From Promethearchaeota archaeon (GTDB lineage: Archaea > Asgardarchaeota > Lokiarchaeia > Sigynarchaeales > SOKP01): 36,615 bases of DNA. The notes under the pieces were generated by a model, which was not told where the DNA came from, did no database searches, and saw only the letters and a list, made by a program, of their open reading frames with translations. This document shows, one piece after another, positions 33,147 through 36,615 of this stretch. Both the position numbers and the translations under genes were made by a program. Positions within the stretch are counted from its first letter, which is position 1, and every line of letters starts with the position of its first letter. Location of the stretch: assembly GCA_014730295.1 (NCBI GenBank), contig WJIN01000236.1, forward strand, positions 1 through 36,615, read 5' to 3'.

Positions 33147-33461
33147 TGTCTATCTCACCTCATCTAATATTATTTTAGTAGGAGAAGGACTTATGAATAT
33201 ATAAAGAAAAAACCGTATGAAAAGATTGAAATTAAGATACGATAAACAAAATTCTTATAAGAAAGGAGGAAAGTGATCCAAAAGAGGATCCATCAGAAGA
33301 AAAAAAGTAGGGATATTTCTCTTAACCAAGGGATATTATGTTAAGGGTTTTTTTCAACCTTGAGTACTCTTTTATGATCACTTATTTTTCATAGTATCTC
33401 ATTATTTTTAAAGGAAAAAAAGGTATGTATAGAAAAAAGAAAAAAGAAAGGGGAAAAAAGC
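33147..33461. other. Intergenic region with radA promoter and terminator-like stem
   Basis: Besides the radA promoter and SD, it holds a possible terminator on the + strand: CTTAAC (33321-33326) and GTTAAG (33340-33345) around a 13-nt loop, followed by GGTTTTTTT. No + strand gene ends just before it, so its function is unclear. A purine-rich AAAGGAGGAAA (about 33263-33273) precedes GTG and a 23-codon frame (MIQKRIHQKKKSRDI...), too short to call. An ATTGAAAT at about 33225 is probably chance. Confidence 0.35.
33155..33206 (-). promoter_or_regulatory. radA promoter (TATA) and SD that decide the ATA start
   Basis: Read on the minus strand, a TATA box CTTTATATATTC lies at about 33195-33206, giving transcription near 33172-33176. 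The SD GAGGTGA follows at 33161-33155, 8 nt upstream of ATA (33146-33144). The first ATG (33065) lies about 90 nt downstream of the SD, far outside its reach. An in-frame TAG (33152-33150) rules out a longer N-terminus. Confidence 0.65.
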
Positions 33462-33836
33462 CTATTTAATGAGCTTTTCTAAATAGTCCAAATATTCTTG
33501 TGGTCTTATTCCATGAATTAAGGCCGTATGCATTATCCGAATATTAATAATTTCAACCATGTTGCCCTGCTTAGCATCGATTTGATCTATATGGGAAATC
33601 AGAGTATTAAATGAGAAATTTTCTTTTGGTTTTTTTCCAAAATACCCTCCATAAGCAAGAAACATGTTAAGCATCATCTCTAGATCATCTTCGGAAAAAT
33701 GAGCCCTACATATAGAGCACGCTGGAATTAGTAAAAATTGAGATTGATATGCATGCGCGGGATCTCTGATAGGGTTGCGACAAATCCCACATACTACATT
33801 GGATTCCGATTTCGGTGATTTTGAAACGGTTTTCAT
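33462..33836 (-). CDS. Hypothetical protein with zinc ribbon
   Basis: 124 aa. An N-terminal zinc site pairs 'CGICRNPI' with 'CSICRAHF' (C-x2-C...C-x2-C about residues 16-42), followed by an ~80-residue helical domain ('EDDLEMMLNMFLAYGGYFGK', 'EYLDYLEKLIK'). No family is recognised. It is the last gene before radA, read in the same direction as the RecA-like ATPase but about 95 bp downstream. Confidence 0.55.
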   Translation of the reverse strand: MKTVSKSPKSESNVVCGICRNPIRDPAHAYQSQFLLIPACSICRAHFSEDDLEMMLNMFLAYGGYFGKKPKENFSFNTLISHIDQIDAKQGNMVEIINIRIMHTALIHGIRPQEYLDYLEKLIK

Positions 33837-33930
33837 AATCTCTATTCAACCTATTGATATTTAAAGAAAAATTGATATTGAGAATAAATAAGGGAAGAAG
33901 ATATATTGTTTTATATCTCTCTAACATCGA

Positions 33931-34635
33931 TTATATTTGGATGGAAATTCCTTTTTGACGCAGAGTATATTCAAATGATTTGGACGAATATTCGGTGTGA
34001 AAATGAATGTAATGCCTTCGAGAAAACAGATCTTTTTTTAATTCAATGTCAAGCGAATTGATCCGTTCGAAGAGTTGATGATTAAACATCACGGTTTTAT
34101 CTTGGTCGGGATCATAGCTAACTTCATGGATAAGGATAAACGTGATACGTGATTCCTCGCAAAAGAAGGTAAGTGGTACGATTACCGAATCGAAAAAGTC
34201 GTCTAATATGGCAACTTTATCACCGATGTCAGAAAACTGACTAAGTTCATAACGTAAATGATGGGAAATATTATCAATAACAAGAACTCGGGTGTTGGGT
34301 GGGACGCCTCGCTGGAAGGTAGTGAGATTGGCGAGAAGTGAATTTAGCTGGTAATAATCGCTTGTCGGTTTTTTCGGTATAATGAAAATATGATGAAGTA
34401 GGTGATTCAATAGGAATTGATCATTAGAAAAGAGTGTTTTTAAGCGTTTGCTGGGAAAAGATTCGCTGGCTTGGATCCATACGCTTGATATATCGCCAGG
34501 CTCGGGATAGGAAAGTAAATTATTGACTAATTGAAGAGCAAATGTAGTTTTTCCCGTACCCGCTTCTCCAAAGATATTGATAAAATTGAACCTATCGAGT
34601 AGGTTCTTAAGTGCAATCCTATTGTGAGCACTCAT
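33931..34635 (-). CDS. RecA/RadB-like ATPase
   Basis: 234 aa from the ATG at 34635 (MSAHNRIALKN), chosen because an SD-like GAGGTTGA lies just upstream and the previous gene ends 1 bp away. Walker A GEAGTGKT is at residues 23-30, Walker B 'TRVLVIDNISHH' about 120-131. The small size and the order P-loop, D-N-I-S-H, 'ITFILIHEVSYD' fit the RadB/Rad55-like group of RecA paralogues that assist RadA or act as stand-alone ATPases. No HhH or KaiC second domain is present. It is the third gene of an M50 protease / small TM protein / ATPase set, an unexpected context for a recombination paralogue. Confidence 0.75.
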   Translation of the reverse strand: MSAHNRIALKNLLDRFNFINIFGEAGTGKTTFALQLVNNLLSYPEPGDISSVWIQASESFPSKRLKTLFSNDQFLLNHLLHHIFIIPKKPTSDYYQLNSLLANLTTFQRGVPPNTRVLVIDNISHHLRYELSQFSDIGDKVAILDDFFDSVIVPLTFFCEESRITFILIHEVSYDPDQDKTVMFNHQLFERINSLDIELKKDLFSRRHYIHFHTEYSSKSFEYTLRQKGISIQI

Positions 34636-34636
34636 C

Positions 34637-35002
34637 TTATTCAACCTCAAATTTGAGTAATTGCAAGACTTCTTGCTTGGTTTTCTCGATCGATTCCTGA
34701 TAACTTAATTCCTCAGATTGTAAAAACTGGTGTTTATTACTACTTTCTTCTTGAAAGAGTGGAGAATTTTGGGATTGCAGCATGAGCATTGTAAGGTATA
34801 TATTCATCAAAGAATTATCTGGGGCAGTTCCTTTTCCAAAGGCGAATAATCCAGAGCGTCCCGAGATTTGTCCTTTCTTTTTTTTTCGAAACAAGACAAA
34901 AGCCCCGATTCCAATACCCAAGACGATGAGTGCGATCATCGGGTCCCGACTGAAGAACATCAGAAAAACCAAAATTAAACCCATATACAACATCGCTTTC
35001 AT
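34637..35002 (-). CDS. Small membrane protein in the M50-ATPase operon
   Basis: 121 aa with two closely spaced hydrophobic segments at the N-terminus (about 3-18 and 22-38), a basic patch (FRKKKKGQ) and a cytoplasmic tail with a Gln/Glu-rich helix ('QESIEKTKQEVLQLLKFEVE'). It starts 3 bp after the M50-like gene ends and stops 1 bp before the ATPase gene starts, so it is translationally linked to both. No family is recognised; the tail could be a coiled-coil contact for the ATPase. Confidence 0.6.
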   Translation of the reverse strand: MKAMLYMGLILVFLMFFSRDPMIALIVLGIGIGAFVLFRKKKKGQISGRSGLFAFGKGTAPDNSLMNIYLTMLMLQSQNSPLFQEESSNKHQFLQSEELSYQESIEKTKQEVLQLLKFEVE

Positions 35003-35005
35003 TTT

Positions 35006-35755
35006 TTACCACTGTCCCCTCTCAATTTGTTCTTTTTTCTTATTTTTGGGTCGGTGTCTCACTCTATATTGCGAAACTGCGCTTAATGTATTTTGCCTCT
35101 TACTATAATGCGAATAAATATATTCTCCGAGAAACTTAATCCCGAGAAACAGATATTTTAATGCATAGTATCCGATCCCGATGAATACATAAAACATAAA
35201 ACTATAGTAATAAGGGATCGGAATGGTGGATGTCGTAAAAAAAATAATTACTGTTGAAAGTGCGACAAGCCCTATCTGATAAAGAGAATAAAGAGGGTCC
35301 TTATTGAATATTTTTCCTATTATCCAAAGATCTTGACGCGAAGGTGATACGCCGATCCCGAGGGAGATGAAACTGACAAGCGCGACCATCCGCCAGAGAT
35401 CGGGAGTTATGGGTGAAAAAAAGACGACAACGCACCAATAGAGTAAGTAGCTGATGATTAACAACGGTGCGAGGGAGGTCAGGAAAGCTTGCATAAAACT
35501 CATCCTCTCCCCATCTTTCAGACGCACATGCCCCGCTTGTCTGCGATAGCTTACGCTGATTCCGTCAGGGTGAGCTCCTGTGACGATACACATGACAAAA
35601 TGGCTGAGTTCATGGACAGCGATCCCGAACACTCCGCAAACTTTCAACGCCACCCTGAGAGTATCGTGTTTGGAAGATATCAAAACAGAGAATATAAAGC
35701 GAAAGACAAATAATATGGCAATGCCCATCGCAAATACAATTAAGTCTTCAAACAT
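35006..35755 (-). CDS. M50-like intramembrane metalloprotease
   Basis: 249 aa with about five to six membrane segments. HELSH (H48-E-L-S-H52) sits at the end of the second segment ('VFGIAVHELSHFVMCIVTGA'), the zinc-binding HExxH of site-2-type proteases. The third zinc ligand of the family, an Asp in a later segment, is not obvious; 'PSRQDLWIIG' (~145-154) carries one candidate. A basic C-terminal tail ('RHRPKNKKKEQIERGQW') faces the cytoplasm. TATA-like TTTATAAAG (about 35774-35782) is close to the ATG, so the transcript may be leaderless. It leads the operon with the small membrane protein and the ATPase. Likely substrates are membrane-anchored regulators. Confidence 0.7.
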   Translation of the reverse strand: MFEDLIVFAMGIAILFVFRFIFSVLISSKHDTLRVALKVCGVFGIAVHELSHFVMCIVTGAHPDGISVSYRRQAGHVRLKDGERMSFMQAFLTSLAPLLIISYLLYWCVVVFFSPITPDLWRMVALVSFISLGIGVSPSRQDLWIIGKIFNKDPLYSLYQIGLVALSTVIIFFTTSTIPIPYYYSFMFYVFIGIGYYALKYLFLGIKFLGEYIYSHYSKRQNTLSAVSQYRVRHRPKNKKKEQIERGQW

Positions 35756-36201
35756 GGTGACTCAACATCGGGGAACTTTATAAATAAAAAAATAGAATTT
35801 TTACAGAAATGTCAATTTTCTGTACGAAAGGTTGTTATTAAGTATGTTAAATGGTTATTACTAAGATCTATATATTTGCCTACTTTTTATTATAATTAGT
35901 GGAAAAAATTACCCTAAGTTTTTAAATCTTATAATTAATCCAATCCGTTCTCAACTCAATTTTAAAGGGGGGTGATTTTGATCAAGTGATCTGCATATTT
36001 TGTTTTCATTTTTTTTCGATGAAAGAATTTTAGAGAGATCATTGAGAGGTGAAAATTGTTCACATACCTCCCAAAACCATATAAAAACCTATGAAAAATA
36101 TTTACGAACCGATACCTTTAAAAGGCAAACTGGGTCTCTTTACTATCTTAGAAAAAATTTGAAATAGTGATTGAAAAAAACTTTACAAAGTGATTTGAAA
36201 A
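35756..36201. other. Divergent promoter region before the TFB-like gene
   Basis: AT-rich. It contains the M50-like operon promoter on the left and a TATA-like CCATATAAAAACC at about 36078-36090, possibly for the TFB-like gene. A striking SD-like GGGGGGTGAT (about 35966-35975) is followed only by tiny frames (about 15 codons). Nothing else is recognised. Confidence 0.35.
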
Positions 36202-36615
36202 ATGGCATCACAAAATTGTCCGCAAAATCTTACGGTCGGCGATCTGGAGCTGGCCTGCGATCTCTGTCAATCTGATGAGATCGTTGAGACCGAGCAAGGC
36301 TATGTCTGCTCTGCGTGCGGGGTGGTCTTAGAGGTCACTAAACTCGAGTACCACCGCCCTTATGAAGAGACACGCGTTCAGCACGCGGTTTTAGGCACCA
36401 CACAAATAGGACATACTCACGAGCGGTCTCGCACGAAACATTCCAGAAAATATCATAAATTACATAAAATTAGCAAATCAGTCACCTCTAATTCACAGGT
36501 TGATACGAGCGCTCGCGTGATAATTAGGCGGTTGGTAGAAAAACTTGACCTACCGTATAGCCTAAGAGAGTCTCTCTTCACGAAATATAAACAAGCACGC
36601 TCCGAATTCGAGCCT
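36202..36615 (+). CDS. tfb: Transcription factor B-like protein, partial
   Basis: The first 138 codons, open to the right edge. The N-terminal zinc ribbon is 'CDLCQSDEIVETEQGYVCSA' then 'CGVVLE' (C-x2-C...C-x2-C), followed by a linker with 'AVLGTTQIGHTHERSRTKH' and the first part of a cyclin fold ('ARVIIRRLVEKLDLPYSLRE'). This is the TFIIB/TFB layout. The linker region lacks a standard B-reader and is rich in His and Arg, so it may be a divergent TFB paralogue rather than the main initiation factor. The ATG at 36202 is the first in frame and gives the expected short N-terminus. Confidence 0.8.
   Translation, partial: MASQNCPQNLTVGDLELACDLCQSDEIVETEQGYVCSACGVVLEVTKLEYHRPYEETRVQHAVLGTTQIGHTHERSRTKHSRKYHKLHKISKSVTSNSQVDTSARVIIRRLVEKLDLPYSLRESLFTKYKQARSEFEP

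Noticed and set aside
33217..33232. AAAAGATTGAAAT near the radA promoter, resembling the CRISPR-like repeat end
   Set aside because: The match is short, the rest of the repeat is absent and it lies 30 kb from the array.

Overview
The window reads as a contig from an AT-rich archaeon, most likely an Asgard archaeon of the Lokiarchaeia type. The core genes are archaeal or eukaryote-like: RadA, an FEN1/XPG nuclease, an RPA-like OB-fold protein, an Sm-like protein, a TFB, a Sua5/TsaC enzyme and an intron-containing tRNA. Beside them lie genes typical of Asgard genomes: an MglA-type small GTPase paired with a Roadblock protein, a longin-like small protein, many small zinc-ribbon proteins and large two-ended membrane glycoproteins. 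Many genes have a TATA box close to the start codon, some with a GGAGGTGA-like Shine-Dalgarno (SD) site.

Left accessory region (1-3100). A partial gene at the left edge is followed by a one-spacer CRISPR-like array (452-567), a HEPN/MNT toxin-antitoxin pair (mntA-hepT, 706-1492), a hypothetical gene and a methyltransferase-type corrinoid protein. The corrinoid gene starts at ATT behind a strong SD and carries an in-frame TAG in its interdomain linker. A decayed copy of the CRISPR-like repeat lies just after it, so repeat copies bracket the whole segment.

3100-8600. A large two-pass surface glycoprotein, CD36/LIMP-2-like in topology only, has an internal duplication. A longin-like protein, a tRNA-Arg(CCT) that seems to carry two introns (one in the T-loop), a small phosphoesterase, a nucleotidyltransferase, a 50-aa zinc protein and the Sm-like protein follow.

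8700-20600. A large phosphoesterase, then iorB and iorA (indolepyruvate:ferredoxin oxidoreductase) split by an oppositely oriented isoprenylcysteine-methyltransferase-like gene. Next come several unrecognised proteins, one possibly nucleotidyltransferase-like and one possibly PC4/Whirly-like, and then the Roadblock-GTPase operon.

20800-28900. This is the informational part: sua5, an RPA-like gene overlapping an upstream basic partner, a membrane protein, a divergent FEN1 lacking one catalytic Glu, a 7-TM protein, a NERD-UvrD helicase and a triple zinc-ribbon protein.

29000-36615. Small membrane and zinc proteins and a two-ended surface glycoprotein precede a ribbon-helix-helix regulator. RadA follows, apparently starting at an ATA codon and carrying an extra C-terminal HhH domain. 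An operon of an M50-like protease, a small membrane protein and a RecA-like ATPase comes next, and the window ends in a truncated TFB-like gene.

Most interesting points: SD-led Ile start codons on two genes (radA ATA, corrinoid protein ATT), the in-frame amber codon in the corrinoid protein, the double-intron tRNA and the repeat-bracketed HEPN/MNT island. All assignments come from reading motifs. No database search was run.
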